A stretch of DNA of 64,000 nucleotides from Micromonospora kangleipakensis (GCF_004217615.1 NZ_SHLD01000001.1:3038001-3102000), one strand, 5' to 3'. Shown: positions 18,388 to 26,837, numbered from the stretch's first letter. Made by a program: numbers and translations. Notes: generated by a model from the sequence alone, not told the origin.

Positions 18388-19211
18388 CGCGTGACCTCGA
18401 CCCGCACGTGGGGGAGCTCCAGCAGTTCGGCCAGCCGGGCCGCGGCCGACCGGGTGGTGCGCAGGACGGCGATGGCGCCGCGCCGCCGGGCGTGCTCGCC
18501 CAGGTGGATCAGGCAGCGGTGGTCGATGAACTGGAGGCCGGCCCCGTCGACCACCAGCCGGCCGTCGACCGGGTGCGGGTCGACGCGGTCCAGCGCGGTG
18601 GCGAAGAGCCGGGGGTTGGACGGGTCCAGCTCGCCGACGAGGGCGAAGGCGGCCTCGCCCGGGTCGGCGGCGTGCAGGCGGAACAGCACGTCGGCGTTGG
18701 TCTCGGGGTGCAGGCAGGCCAGCTCGGCGATGGCCGGCTCGCCCAGCTCGCGCCGGTCGTAGGCGCAGACGGCCGACATCGGATGAGCGCGCATGTAGCG
18801 GTCGATGAGGTGCTCGTACCGGGTGAACGCGTCCCGCTGGGCGGGAGTGCGGACCAGTGAGGTCGCGTCGGCCACCACCCGGAACCCGGTGTAGCCGTCG
18901 GCCAGCGCATCCGCCGTGGCGGCCGCGTAGTGCCGCACCTGGGTCTCCGGGTCGATGACCTCGTCGACGCGGTAGGCGTCGTCGACGTGCACGATCCGGG
19001 CGGCCCCGCTGCGCAGCGCGTCAGCGAGGCCGGGGTGGCCGTCCAGGCGGCGGGTCAGCGAGTCGGGCGTGCTCGGCGCGGCGAGCCAGACCCGCTCGCC
19101 GGCCGCGAGACCGGCGGCGAGGAAAGCCATGGCGCGGGAGTCGAGCACCGCCGGGTCGTCGTAGGCCCAGCAGACGTGACCGTACGCCGGGGGCGCGGCG
19201 TCGCCGGTCAA
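18384..19211 (-). CDS. MEDS-domain protein with C-terminal STAS (anti-anti-sigma) domain
   Basis: The 275-residue protein begins with a MEDS domain (about 8-165; GHVCWAYDDPA, FTRYEHLIDRYM, CAYDRREL). It ends with a STAS domain (about 180-270; FALVGELDPSN, VVDGAGLQFIDHRCL). The STAS phosphoacceptor would normally be Ser/Thr in a D-x-S/T-G-L context. Here the segment reads DGAGLQFIDHR, so the usual phosphorylated Ser is not obvious. Both proteins of this pair share the sensory domain, which suggests that they respond to the same input and form a partner-switching pair. The gene is first in the two-gene operon. Confidence 0.83.
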   Translation of the reverse strand: MTGDAAPPAYGHVCWAYDDPAVLDSRAMAFLAAGLAAGERVWLAAPSTPDSLTRRLDGHPGLADALRSGAARIVHVDDAYRVDEVIDPETQVRHYAAATADALADGYTGFRVVADATSLVRTPAQRDAFTRYEHLIDRYMRAHPMSAVCAYDRRELGEPAIAELACLHPETNADVLFRLHAADPGEAAFALVGELDPSNPRLFATALDRVDPHPVDGRLVVDGAGLQFIDHRCLIHLGEHARRRGAIAVLRTTRSAAARLAELLELPHVRVEVTR

Positions 19212-19295
19212 GCGGGGGTCCTCATGGCGCCAGTCTAGGCGGCCCTGCTGGAAGGGCCATTCGTGCGGTGGGCCGCGGCCCGGTCCCGCCCGGCG

Positions 19296-19330
19296 GGCTC
19301 CGGTCCGGCCGGGGTGGCCGGGCCGGAGCC
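19296..19330 (-). terminator. hairpin terminator
   Basis: A 15-bp stem with one G-U pair (arms 19296-19310 and 19316-19330) and a 5-base loop lies directly downstream of the minus-strand SRPBCC remnant. It separates that gene from the MEDS operon promoter. Confidence 0.55.
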
Positions 19331-19337
19331 CCCGGGG

Positions 19338-19835
19338 TCAGACCGTGGCGGCGTACTGCCGCAGCAGGCCCGGCCAGCCGCCGTCGCCGGCCACGGCGTC
19401 GCGGACCCGCTCCCAGCCCGGGCCGTGCGCCTCCAGCCGGTCGTGCACCAGGTCGACCCGGGTGCCCCCGTCGACGGGGGTGAAGGTGACGGTGACCCGG
19501 CTGCCGGCCGCGTCCGCGGCGGGCGGCTGCCAGTCGGGGCCGAGCAGCCAGGTGAAGGCGAAGGTGCGGGGCGGGTCCCAGGTGAGGACCCGGCCCCACG
19601 TGCAGACCTCGCCGGAGTCGTTCTCCTCCCACAGGTGACGTGGTCCCGGAGCGCCTGCGCCCGGCCGCCGCCGGTGAGGTCGGTGGTGAGTCCGGCTCAG
19701 CCCGTTCTCGGGGACGAGCAGCCGGATCCCCGGGTACGCGGCGCGGACCTTGCCGAACGCCAGGCCGAACATCCGGAACGCCGTCCAGTACGTCGAGGTG
19801 TCCCGCGAACAGCAGTCCACCCCGTAGTGCGTCAT
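19338..19835 (-). pseudogene. broken SRPBCC (AHSA1/START-type) gene fused to a foreign 5' part
   Basis: The last about 95 residues of this 165-codon frame are the C-terminal half of an SRPBCC protein: CTWGRVLTWDPPRTFAFTW, then VTVTFTPVDGGTRVDLVHD and a final GWPGLL. The N-terminal half of the fold is missing. In its place are about 45 codons (MTHYGVDCCSRDTSTYW and on) that I cannot identify. Next comes a stretch at about 19645-19695 where the good codon pattern jumps to another frame (TTDLTGGGRAQALRDHV), while the open frame reads poor codons (SRTHHRPHRRRP). This indicates a recombination or deletion junction plus a frame change. The start ATG overlaps a TGA ending another short good-codon frame (ATYRATTRE), itself perhaps a remnant. 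It could still be translated, but a folded SRPBCC domain is unlikely. Confidence 0.6.
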
Positions 19836-19934
19836 TCCCGGGTAGTGGCCCGGTACGTCGCAAGCAGCCGGCGTGTCCGACCTTCGTCCTCGACTTCGAA
19901 TCGCGGTGATGCACGCGGCGGGGGCGGGCGACGC

Positions 19935-20459
19935 TCAGGGCAGCGGGTGGGAGATGCCCCGGGCGTGGTCGGTGATCGCCGCGCCGACCACCGTGGCGGT
20001 CAGCGGCAGCACCTCCAGGCAGCGGCGCACCGCCGCGGCCATCAGCACGTTCGGCACCCGCATGGAGAGCGTGCAGTGCGGCACCCAGCGACCCGGCTGG
20101 TAGTGCTCGACCAGCGTGATGCCGGCGCGGGCCAGCCGGTGGTGCACCTGGGCGTGGTGGGCGAGCAGCTCGGCGGTGGGCGTCGGCCCGAGCCAGAGCA
20201 CCCGGCCGACGAACTGGCCGGCGTGCTGGAACTCCAGCCGCAGCGGCGCGGCCACCACCATCCCGGCGAGGGCGTCGGCGACCTGGTCGGGGTCGAAGCG
20301 GGCGGCGACGGCGAGCGAGACGTGCGGGCGGTGCCGCTGCTCCAGCAGCGACCGCATGCTCTGCACGCCCTCGGACTCCAACGCGTCCCAGAGCACCCGG
20401 ATCCGCCGGGTGGCGTCGGTGTCGAGATACAGCTCCAGCGCCGCGACCACGTCGCTCAC
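19935..20459 (-). CDS. 2'-5' RNA ligase/cyclic phosphodiesterase superfamily protein
   Basis: The 174-residue protein carries the two HxS/T motifs that define the 2H phosphoesterase superfamily: PHVSLAV (His46, Ser48) and VPHCTLSM near residue 133. Members cleave or join 2'-5' linkages or hydrolyse cyclic nucleotide phosphates. The physiological substrate of actinomycete single-domain members is unknown. The GTG start at 20459 gives VSDVVAALELYLD, the normal family length. The upstream ribosome site is weak. It is divergent from the DUF664 gene, with about 70 bases between. Confidence 0.8.
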   Translation of the reverse strand: MSDVVAALELYLDTDATRRIRVLWDALESEGVQSMRSLLEQRHRPHVSLAVAARFDPDQVADALAGMVVAAPLRLEFQHAGQFVGRVLWLGPTPTAELLAHHAQVHHRLARAGITLVEHYQPGRWVPHCTLSMRVPNVLMAAAVRRCLEVLPLTATVVGAAITDHARGISHPLP

Positions 20460-20531
20460 CCTAGAGGTGAGGTTTGCCCGGCCCGGTGGGCGGTACTGCC
20501 CAGGTGGCACCGAGGTGGAGGAGCGTGGACC

Positions 20532-21041
20532 GTGGACGTGAACGACCTGCTGGCCGAGGCGTACGGTCGGCTGCCCGACCTGGTCGACTCGGCGGTCGAG
20601 GGGCTCGGTCCCGAACAGCTGCGGCAGCCTCCCGCGCCGGGGGCCACCACGGTGGGCTGGCTGGTCTGGCACCTGACCCGGATGCAGGACAGCGGCGTCG
20701 CCGACCTGCTCGGTGCGGAGCAGGTCTGGGTCTCCGGGGACTGGGCGGGCCGGTTCGGGTTGACCGCCGACCCGGGCGACACCGGCTTCGGGTACACGGC
20801 GGAGCAGGTCCTCGCCGTCCGCCCGGAGAGCGGGCGGGCGCTCGTCGACTACCACCGGGCGGTGGCCGAGCGGACCGGGGCGTACCTGCGCGGGCTGCGG
20901 CCGGCGGACCTGGACCGGGTGGTGGACGAGAACTGGGACCCGCCGGTGACCGTCGGCGTCCGGCTGGTCAGCCTGCTGGAGGACGACCTCCAGCACGCGG
21001 GTCAGGCCGGCTACGTGCGGGGGCTCATCGAGCGGGGTTGA
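20532..21041 (+). CDS. DinB/DUF664 family protein (mycothiol-dependent transferase-like)
   Basis: The 169-residue protein is a four-helix DinB-fold protein of the DUF664/maleylpyruvate isomerase-like group. The metal-binding histidine motif is in VGWLVWHLTRMQD, and a second His is in LQHAGQAGYVRG. Actinomycete members use mycothiol or bacillithiol to modify electrophiles, and many are uncharacterised. The GTG at 20532 has GGAGGAG eight bases upstream, which decides the start. Its 3' end overlaps the opposing glycosidase remnant by 17 bases. Confidence 0.82.
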   Translation: MDVNDLLAEAYGRLPDLVDSAVEGLGPEQLRQPPAPGATTVGWLVWHLTRMQDSGVADLLGAEQVWVSGDWAGRFGLTADPGDTGFGYTAEQVLAVRPESGRALVDYHRAVAERTGAYLRGLRPADLDRVVDENWDPPVTVGVRLVSLLEDDLQHAGQAGYVRGLIERG

Positions 21042-21339
21042 CCGCCGCCCGGGCGCGGTCCAGCGCGGCGTGGGCGAGCAGGTGGAACGCCTGCGCCTCG
21101 GGGGAGGTGCCGGGCCCGGCGAACTCCGGCGCCCCGCTCACCCCGGTCACCCGGCCGTACCGGTCGACCCGCCGGTCCGCCGCGGCCAGCAGGTCTGCCC
21201 CGACGTCCAGCCAGGACGGCGCGAGCCAGCCGTCGGCGATCAGCACGGCCAACTCGTCGAGGCCGAGGTCCAGCAGCGCCGGCCCGGCCACCCCCTGCTC
21301 CCACGACTGGCGCTGCATGGCGAGCAGCGCGGTCAGCAC
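21025..21339 (-). pseudogene. internally deleted remnant of a GH88/GH105-type glycoside hydrolase
   Basis: The 104-codon frame joins two pieces. The first about 40 residues (LLAMQRQSWEQGVAGPALLDLG) match the N-terminal region of actinobacterial unsaturated glycuronyl/rhamnogalacturonyl hydrolase-like proteins. The last about 50 (DRYGRVTGVSGAPEFAGPGTS, then EAQAFHLLAHAA) match their extreme C terminus. The whole catalytic barrel of some 250 residues is missing between them. Upstream, the natural-looking start ATG at 21365 (MTDGRPP) is out of frame with the rest by one base, a second lesion. Family assignment is from recalled motifs and is moderately certain; loss of function is likely. Confidence 0.6.
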
Positions 21340-21490
21340 CCGGTCGGTGGTCGCCCGTCGGTCATCGCATCCCTCGCACTACCTCCGGCCTGACGATTCC
21401 ACCACCCCGGCCGAAACGCGAGCGGTGGCCGTGGCCGGTCCCACCGAGCTGGTCGGGGAGCTGCCCGACCGGCGAGGCCGGACGGTCCGG

Positions 21491-21521
21491 CTCACCCGGA
21501 TCGGGTGAGTTGGACTCACCC
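21491..21521. promoter_or_regulatory. overlapping inverted repeats CTCACCC/GGGTGAG/CTCACCC
   Basis: Two perfect 8-bp inverted repeats share a middle arm: CTCACCCG-GAT-CGGGTGAG (21491-21509) and GGGTGAGT-TGG-ACTCACCC (21503-21521). They lie 48-78 bases before the SCP2 gene start. They could be a tandem operator for a dimeric regulator or mutually exclusive RNA hairpins. Confidence 0.4.
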
Positions 21522-21568
21522 CACCGCCGGGGACTCTGCGGGGACGACCGGGGACGGGAGGGGACCGG

Positions 21569-21946
21569 ATGGGCGTCTCGGCGGTTGAGCACCTGGAACG
21601 GCGGGTCGCGGGCCGGCATCCCGAGCTGCCGGAGAACACCGCCGGCACGCTCCGCCTCGACCTGCGCGACGGCGGGCACACCGAGCACTGGTACCTGACC
21701 ATCGACCACCAGAACGTCGAGGTGGCCCGTTCCCCCGACGAGGCCGAGCTGATCGTCCGCGCCGACCGCGAGGTCTTCGACCGGCTGGCGGCCGGCCAGC
21801 TCCACGTGGTGGCGGGGCTGCTGCGCAACGACCTCACCGCGCAGGGAAACCTCCGGTTGCTGTTGACGCTGCGCCGGCTCTTCCCGGGCCCGCCGGGCGC
21901 CCGGCACCCGCGCGACGCGGCCTGCGGGCGGGGTGGCACGGCATGA
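21569..21946 (+). CDS. SCP2 sterol-binding-domain protein
   Basis: The 125-residue protein matches a single SCP2 lipid-binding domain: GTLRLDLRDGGHTEHWYLTI, then ADREVFDRLAAGQLHVVAGLLRNDLTAQGNL, the signature C-terminal helices. SCP2 domains bind fatty acyl or isoprenoid lipids; no catalytic partner domain is present. The C-terminal about 20 residues are extra and poorly structured. ATG 21569 follows a strong GGGAGGGG. The end overlaps the start of the debranching-enzyme gene by four bases (ATGA), so the two are coupled. Confidence 0.82.
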   Translation: MGVSAVEHLERRVAGRHPELPENTAGTLRLDLRDGGHTEHWYLTIDHQNVEVARSPDEAELIVRADREVFDRLAAGQLHVVAGLLRNDLTAQGNLRLLLTLRRLFPGPPGARHPRDAACGRGGTA

Positions 21947-24000
21947 AACAGGAGCTGGTGCACGTCATCGCCGGCAACTCGTTTGCGCTGAGCGACGCGC
22001 AGGGCGACATGGAGGTGGACCCACACGCACCGATCGGGCTCTTCTCCTTCGACACCCGGTTCCTGTCCCGCTGGGTGCTCACCCTCGACGGACAGCGGCT
22101 GCACGCCCTCTCCCGCGACGACATGGCCTACTTCGAGACCCGGTTCGTGCTGGTGCCCGGCGCCGCCAGCCACTACGTCGACGCCGACGTGTCGGTGATC
22201 CGGCACCGGTCCATCAACGACGGCTTCAACGAGCGGATCACCGTGCTCAACCACGCCGCCGAGCCCGCCGAGTTCGTCCTGCGGATGGAGGTCGCCAGCG
22301 ACTTCGCCGACACCGCCGAGATCCGCAACCCGGCGCCCCGCCGGGTCATGACCGAGGTCGACTCCGACCGGGGCGAGCTACGGCTGTGCTACCAACGGGA
22401 GCGGTTCACCCGGGAGACCGTCGTCTCCAGCACCACGTCCGGAAGCGTCGACCAGGGCGGGATGACGTTCCGGATCCGGGTCGCGGCCGACGGCGAGTGG
22501 AGCACCGACCTGCACGTCGACACGGTGATCCACGGCGCCGGCGGTCGGGACCTGCGGGCCAGCCTGCAGTCCCAGCGGCGCGCCGTGCGTCCGGACAGGC
22601 GGGAGGACCTGGCGCGCTGGCTCGACCGGGCGCCACAGCTCGTCGCCGAACGCGATTCGGTGGCGTCGGCGTACGAGTGCGCGCTGGGCGACCTGGCCGT
22701 GCTGCGCTACACGCCGCTGGCGTACGCCGAGCGGGTGCCGGTGGGCGGACTGCCCTGGGCGATGGCGCTCTACGGCCGGGACGCCATGATCACCTGCCTG
22801 GAGACGCTGCCGTTCACCCCGGAACTGACCCCGGCCACGCTCCGGCTGCTCGCCCTGGCCCAGGGCGGCCAGCTCGACGACCAGCACGACGAGGAGCCGG
22901 GCAAGATCCTGGTCGAGCTGCGCTACGGGGAGGCGGCCGCCTTCGGCGACCAGCCCACCGGGCCCTACTACGGCGCCGCGGACACCACCCCCCTCTTCGT
23001 CATTCTGCTCGACGAGTACGAGCGGTGGACCGGGGATGCCGCGCTGGTCCGGCAACTGCGCCACCCGGCCCGGATGGCGTTGGACTGGATCGACGACTAC
23101 GGCGATGCGTGCGGCGACGGCTACCTGCGCTACCAGCGCCGCAACACCCGCAACGGGCTGGTCAACCAGGGCTGGCGGAACTCGCCCGACGCGATCGTGG
23201 ACCGGCACGGGCGGCAGCCCGCCTTCCCCCGGGCCACCTGCGAACTGCAGGGGTACGCGTACGACGCGAAGATCCGGGGGGCCCGGCTCGCCCGGGAGGT
23301 CTGGGACGACCCGGCGTACGCCGACCGGCTGGAGGCCGACGCCGCGCGGCTGCGGCAGCGGTTCAACCGGGACTTCTGGCTGCCGGATCGGGAGTACTAC
23401 GCGCTGGCGCTGGAGCCGGACGGCAGCCCGGTCGACGCGCTCACCTCGAACCTCGGCCACCTGCTCTGGAGCGGGATCGTGGAGCCGGAACGCGCCGGAG
23501 CGCTGGCCGCCCACCTGTCCGGGCCGGAACTCTTCAGCGGCTGGGGCGTGCGGACGTACGCCGACGGGCAGCGTCCGTACAACCCGGTCGGCGCGCACCT
23601 CGGCGCGGTGTGGCCGGCGGACAACGCGCTGATCGCGACGGGCCTGCGCCGCTACGGGTACGACGCCGAGGCGGCCCGGATCGCGGCCGGCATCTTCGCG
23701 GTGGCGGAGACGCTCGGCGGTTCGCTGCCCGAGGTGGTCGCCGGGTATCCCCGCCAGGTCACGAAGTACCCGGTCCAGCTCCCGACCGCCGGTCGGCCGC
23801 AGTCGTGGTCGTCGGGGGCGCTGCTGATGCTGCTGGGCACCATCCTCGGGCTGCGTCCGTGCGGGGACAACCTGCTGGTCAACCCGGCGATGCCGGCAGG
23901 GTTCGGCCAGCTTGAGCTGCTCGACGTGCCGGGCCGCTGGGGGCGCGCCGACGCCTACGGGCGGGACCGTGCGCCCGGCCGCCGACCCCGGATGCGCTGA
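21943..24000 (+). CDS. amylo-alpha-1,6-glucosidase / glycogen-debranching-type enzyme
   Basis: The 685-residue protein has an N-terminal glycogen-debranching N-bis domain (about 10-200, SFDTRFLSRWVLTLDG) and an (alpha/alpha)6 barrel of the GH63/GH133-like type. Typical barrel signatures are YGRDAMITCLETLPF near residue 279, LVNQGWRNSPDAIV near 405 and a C-terminal SWSSGALLMLLG. It is often annotated as trehalase-like or amylo-1,6-glucosidase; the exact substrate (glycogen, maltodextrin or another alpha-glucan) is not determined by sequence. It is translationally coupled to the SCP2 gene. No glg genes are adjacent. Confidence 0.82.
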   Translation: MKQELVHVIAGNSFALSDAQGDMEVDPHAPIGLFSFDTRFLSRWVLTLDGQRLHALSRDDMAYFETRFVLVPGAASHYVDADVSVIRHRSINDGFNERITVLNHAAEPAEFVLRMEVASDFADTAEIRNPAPRRVMTEVDSDRGELRLCYQRERFTRETVVSSTTSGSVDQGGMTFRIRVAADGEWSTDLHVDTVIHGAGGRDLRASLQSQRRAVRPDRREDLARWLDRAPQLVAERDSVASAYECALGDLAVLRYTPLAYAERVPVGGLPWAMALYGRDAMITCLETLPFTPELTPATLRLLALAQGGQLDDQHDEEPGKILVELRYGEAAAFGDQPTGPYYGAADTTPLFVILLDEYERWTGDAALVRQLRHPARMALDWIDDYGDACGDGYLRYQRRNTRNGLVNQGWRNSPDAIVDRHGRQPAFPRATCELQGYAYDAKIRGARLAREVWDDPAYADRLEADAARLRQRFNRDFWLPDREYYALALEPDGSPVDALTSNLGHLLWSGIVEPERAGALAAHLSGPELFSGWGVRTYADGQRPYNPVGAHLGAVWPADNALIATGLRRYGYDAEAARIAAGIFAVAETLGGSLPEVVAGYPRQVTKYPVQLPTAGRPQSWSSGALLMLLGTILGLRPCGDNLLVNPAMPAGFGQLELLDVPGRWGRADAYGRDRAPGRRPRMR

Positions 24001-24040
24001 GCCGTCGGTCAGCCCTCGACGGCGAGCACGAGAACGGCGG

Positions 24041-24820
24041 TCACCGCTGCCCGGCGGCCGTCTCCTCGGACTCCGACCGGGCGGTGGGCGCGGCGGCCGG
24101 GCCGGGCGCGGCGGCCAGGTCGGGGGCGGCGGCCGGGCCGGGCGCGGCGGCCACCGGCGCCGGTTCGTCGGCGACGGCCGCCGGGCGGTTCGCGCCGCGC
24201 CGGGCCAGCCCCCGGTCGACGCCGACGAAGACCAGACCGAGCAGCCAGAACGCGACCGCGAAGAAGAGCGAGCTGAGCCCGACACCGGGGTAGCCGAGCT
24301 GTCCGGCGTCGATGAACGGGTACGGGTAGCGGTGCACGATCAGCCCGCGCACCAGGGCGAACCCGAGGTACGCCAGCGGGAAGGCGAGCCACCAGGCCGC
24401 GTACCGCGGGCGTAGCCGGCCGCGCCGGTCGAACAGCGTCCAGTCCGCGACCGCGAGCAGCGGCACGATGGTGTGCAGAAACTGGTTGCCCAGCGCCTCA
24501 CCGAGCGCGCGGTCCGGCTGGACCATCGCGAACGGGCTGGCCGGGTTGGCCAGCACCAGGTGGTAGACCACGCCGGTGATGGTGATGTAGAGGGTCACCG
24601 CGCCCTTGAGCGCCGTGGGCGGTTCGGGGCGGTCCTGCCAGGCCCGCCAGGCGGCGTAGCCGGCGAAGAGCCCGACCGCCACGTTGCTCTGGATGGTGAA
24701 GTACGGCAGCAGGCCGGCCACCGTGGCCGGGCCGAGCGCGGTGAGCACGATCCCGGCCAGCACACTGATCACGATCGTCAGGCGGAAGCTGACCGCCAAC
24801 CGTCGACGCCGCACGCTCAT
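24041..24820 (-). CDS. Pr6Pr family integral membrane protein
   Basis: The 259-residue protein has about six membrane segments (residues about 10-205) containing FTIQSNVAVGLFAGY, ITGVVYHLVL and FLHTIVPLLAVADW. These are typical of the bacterial Pr6Pr (FAR-17a/AIG1-related) family, whose function is unknown. A cytoplasmic tail of about 45 residues is built of AAAPGPAAAP-like repeats. Its ATG overlaps the stop of the RsdA-like anti-sigma gene by four bases, so it is the third gene of the sigma operon. A role in membrane signal sensing is possible (inference). Confidence 0.78.
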   Translation of the reverse strand: MSVRRRRLAVSFRLTIVISVLAGIVLTALGPATVAGLLPYFTIQSNVAVGLFAGYAAWRAWQDRPEPPTALKGAVTLYITITGVVYHLVLANPASPFAMVQPDRALGEALGNQFLHTIVPLLAVADWTLFDRRGRLRPRYAAWWLAFPLAYLGFALVRGLIVHRYPYPFIDAGQLGYPGVGLSSLFFAVAFWLLGLVFVGVDRGLARRGANRPAAVADEPAPVAAAPGPAAAPDLAAAPGPAAAPTARSESEETAAGQR

Positions 24821-26109
24821 CGGGGCAAGCTATCAGCCGCTGCGCCGGCATCGGCGCTGCCGGTCCCGGCCTTCGGGGGCGCGGTTCCGCCGGTCCCGGT
24901 ACCGGCGTGCCGGGTCCCCGTCGTGGCCGGAGCGGCCGTCGTACGGTTCCCCGTTCCGGTCCCGGCCGAGGCTCGGCCGGCGGTCGGGTGGCCTGACGGC
25001 GGCGGCCCGGACGGCGCCGGTGGCGTGCTCGACCGGCGGGAACGGTCGGTACCGCCCGTTGCCGTCGAAGGAGTTCGCTCCGACGCGGCCGGTGGGCGCC
25101 GCCGCGGGGTCGCCGGGGGCTTCCGCTCCGGCGCGGCACCTCCGCTCGCCGGCGTCGTCGCGCCCGGCGCCGCCCCGGGTGTGGCCGGAGCGGGCCGGGA
25201 CGGGCGGTCGGGCCGCGTCGGCAGGGCCGGCTGCGTCCGCTCTGCCGAGGGCTCGGTGGCGGACGGGATCATCACGATGGGCGGTGCGCCGGTGTCGCCG
25301 CCCGCGTCGTCCGGCCCGGTCGTCGCCGGGCTCGACGGGGCGCCGGGCGGTGTCGCCGACGCGGAGGGTGTCGGGGCGTTCGGTGACGGCGTCGGGGAGT
25401 CGGCCGCGGGCAGTCGTCGCCGCAGGTCGTCAATGTCGACCCGGAGCCGGGCCCGGTGCTCGTCGTCGCCGAGTGCGGCGAGCAGCGCCGCCGCCCGCTC
25501 CAGGTGGGCGCGGGCGTCCGCGTACCGGCCGGCGGTCAGGTCGCGTCGGGCCTGGTCCAGCATCCTCCCGATCTCCTGCTCGGTGCGCAGCGACTCGGCC
25601 CGCTCGGTCCAGATCTGTTCGGTGATCGGCCAGAGCAGGCCGCCCGGTTCCGCCCTGGCCGAGCCGAGCCAGAGACCGCCGGTCACCGTCAGCAGGGCCA
25701 GCGCCGATCCGGCGAAGACCCGCCCGTGCCGTCGCGGCGCCCGCCCGGGGCGCGGTCGTTCCCGCCCCGCCGCCGGCACCACGCCGGTGGCGGGTGGCAG
25801 GGCAGGCGTACGGCCCCGCCGACCGCGCGTCGGGTCGGGTCGCGCGCCCGCCGTCGTCGCGTCGTCGCGCCTCCCTCCAGCCGCCCTGGCGGTCTCCCGG
25901 CTCGCCGGCAGCTGGTCCGGTCCGGCGACGGGTTCCGGCGCGGCGGCGTCGAGCGCTGCGGCCCGGGCCTCCAGTTCGGCGTGCCAGCCGGTCAGCAGGG
26001 CGGCCACCGGGTCGTCGGCGGACGGTGGCTCGCCGCGACGGATCGCGTCGAGCAGTTCGTCGTCCCGCCGCACCGGGTCGTCGGGTGGGGGAGGAAGGTC
26101 GGCGGTCAC
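24817..26109 (-). CDS. rsdA: RsdA-like anti-sigma-D factor
   Basis: The 430-residue protein has a short N-terminal sigma-binding motif (DELLDAIRRGEPP, then DDPVAALLTGWHAEL, residues about 16-45) matching the SigD-binding peptide of actinobacterial RsdA. A single membrane span follows at about 131-150 (VFAGSALALLTVTGGLWLG), then a helical extracytoplasmic segment (about 155-225) and a very long Pro/Ala/Thr/Ser-rich tail of about 200 residues. It would hold the upstream-encoded sigma factor at the membrane. In mycobacteria RsdA is removed by Clp proteolysis; whether that holds here is unknown. It overlaps the sigma gene and the Pr6Pr gene by four bases each. The tail is longer than I expect for the family. 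Confidence 0.72.
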   Translation of the reverse strand: MTADLPPPPDDPVRRDDELLDAIRRGEPPSADDPVAALLTGWHAELEARAAALDAAAPEPVAGPDQLPASRETARAAGGRRDDATTAGARPDPTRGRRGRTPALPPATGVVPAAGRERPRPGRAPRRHGRVFAGSALALLTVTGGLWLGSARAEPGGLLWPITEQIWTERAESLRTEQEIGRMLDQARRDLTAGRYADARAHLERAAALLAALGDDEHRARLRVDIDDLRRRLPAADSPTPSPNAPTPSASATPPGAPSSPATTGPDDAGGDTGAPPIVMIPSATEPSAERTQPALPTRPDRPSRPAPATPGAAPGATTPASGGAAPERKPPATPRRRPPAASERTPSTATGGTDRSRRSSTPPAPSGPPPSGHPTAGRASAGTGTGNRTTAAPATTGTRHAGTGTGGTAPPKAGTGSADAGAAADSLPR

Positions 26110-26678
26110 CGGATCACCGCAGTCAGGGTGTCCCCGGCGACGGCGCGCAGTCGGGTGAGCGCGCGGTACTGCGCCAGCCGTACGGCACCACCGGTCATGC
26201 CGAGCACCGTACCGACCTCGTCCGCGGTCATGCCGACCGCCAGCCGGAGCACCAGGATCTCCCGGTGGGTGGCCGGCAGGTGGGCCAGCAGCTCGCCGAG
26301 GCGGGCGCCCAGGTCGGCGGTGAGGGCCCGAGGCTCCGGCCCGGGCGTGGGGTCGGCGGTGTCCGGCACGTCGGCGACGCTGTCCGTCCGGTCCCGGCTC
26401 GCCGCGCGGCAGGCGTCGGCGACCTTGCGGGCGGCGATGCCGTAGACGAAGGCGAGGAAGGGCCGACCCTGGTCGGTGAAGCGGGGCAGCGCGCGGAGCA
26501 CCGCGACGCAGACCTCCTGGGCGACGTCCTCCGCGGTCGCGCCCCCGGCGCCGACATGGCCCAACCGGGCCAGGCTGTAGCGCACGACGATCGGCCTGAT
26601 CTGCGCCAGCACCCGGGACACCGCCCCGGTATCGCCCGTGACGGCCCGACGCACGAGGTCGGGGTCCGGTGTGTCCAT
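26106..26678 (-). CDS. sigma-70 family sigma factor, SigD/ShbA type
   Basis: The 190-residue protein is a group 4 sigma factor: region 2 with DVAQEVCVAVLRALPRF and FLAFVYGIAARKVADACRAA, and region 4 with ILVLRLAVGMTADEVGTVLG. These features match ShbA of Streptomyces and SigD of mycobacteria; ShbA drives expression of the principal sigma factor there. The downstream RsdA-like gene supports this. ATG 26678 is given, but a TTG nine bases upstream (26687) has a better-placed GGAAGG and may be the true start. The stop overlaps the anti-sigma ATG. Confidence 0.82.
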   Translation of the reverse strand: MDTPDPDLVRRAVTGDTGAVSRVLAQIRPIVVRYSLARLGHVGAGGATAEDVAQEVCVAVLRALPRFTDQGRPFLAFVYGIAARKVADACRAASRDRTDSVADVPDTADPTPGPEPRALTADLGARLGELLAHLPATHREILVLRLAVGMTADEVGTVLGMTGGAVRLAQYRALTRLRAVAGDTLTAVIR

Positions 26679-26837
26679 CGAGGTCAACGAGGCCCTTCCG
26701 CTGTGGATGGATCGACGGTATCCGCCGTCCGCCGTACCGCCAAGGGGGTGAAACACCGCGACGCCCGGCGGCGATAACCCGGCAGGAGGGCGGTCGCCCG
26801 ACGACCTGGCGTCATCGACGTCGGGTCAGTCGGTATG

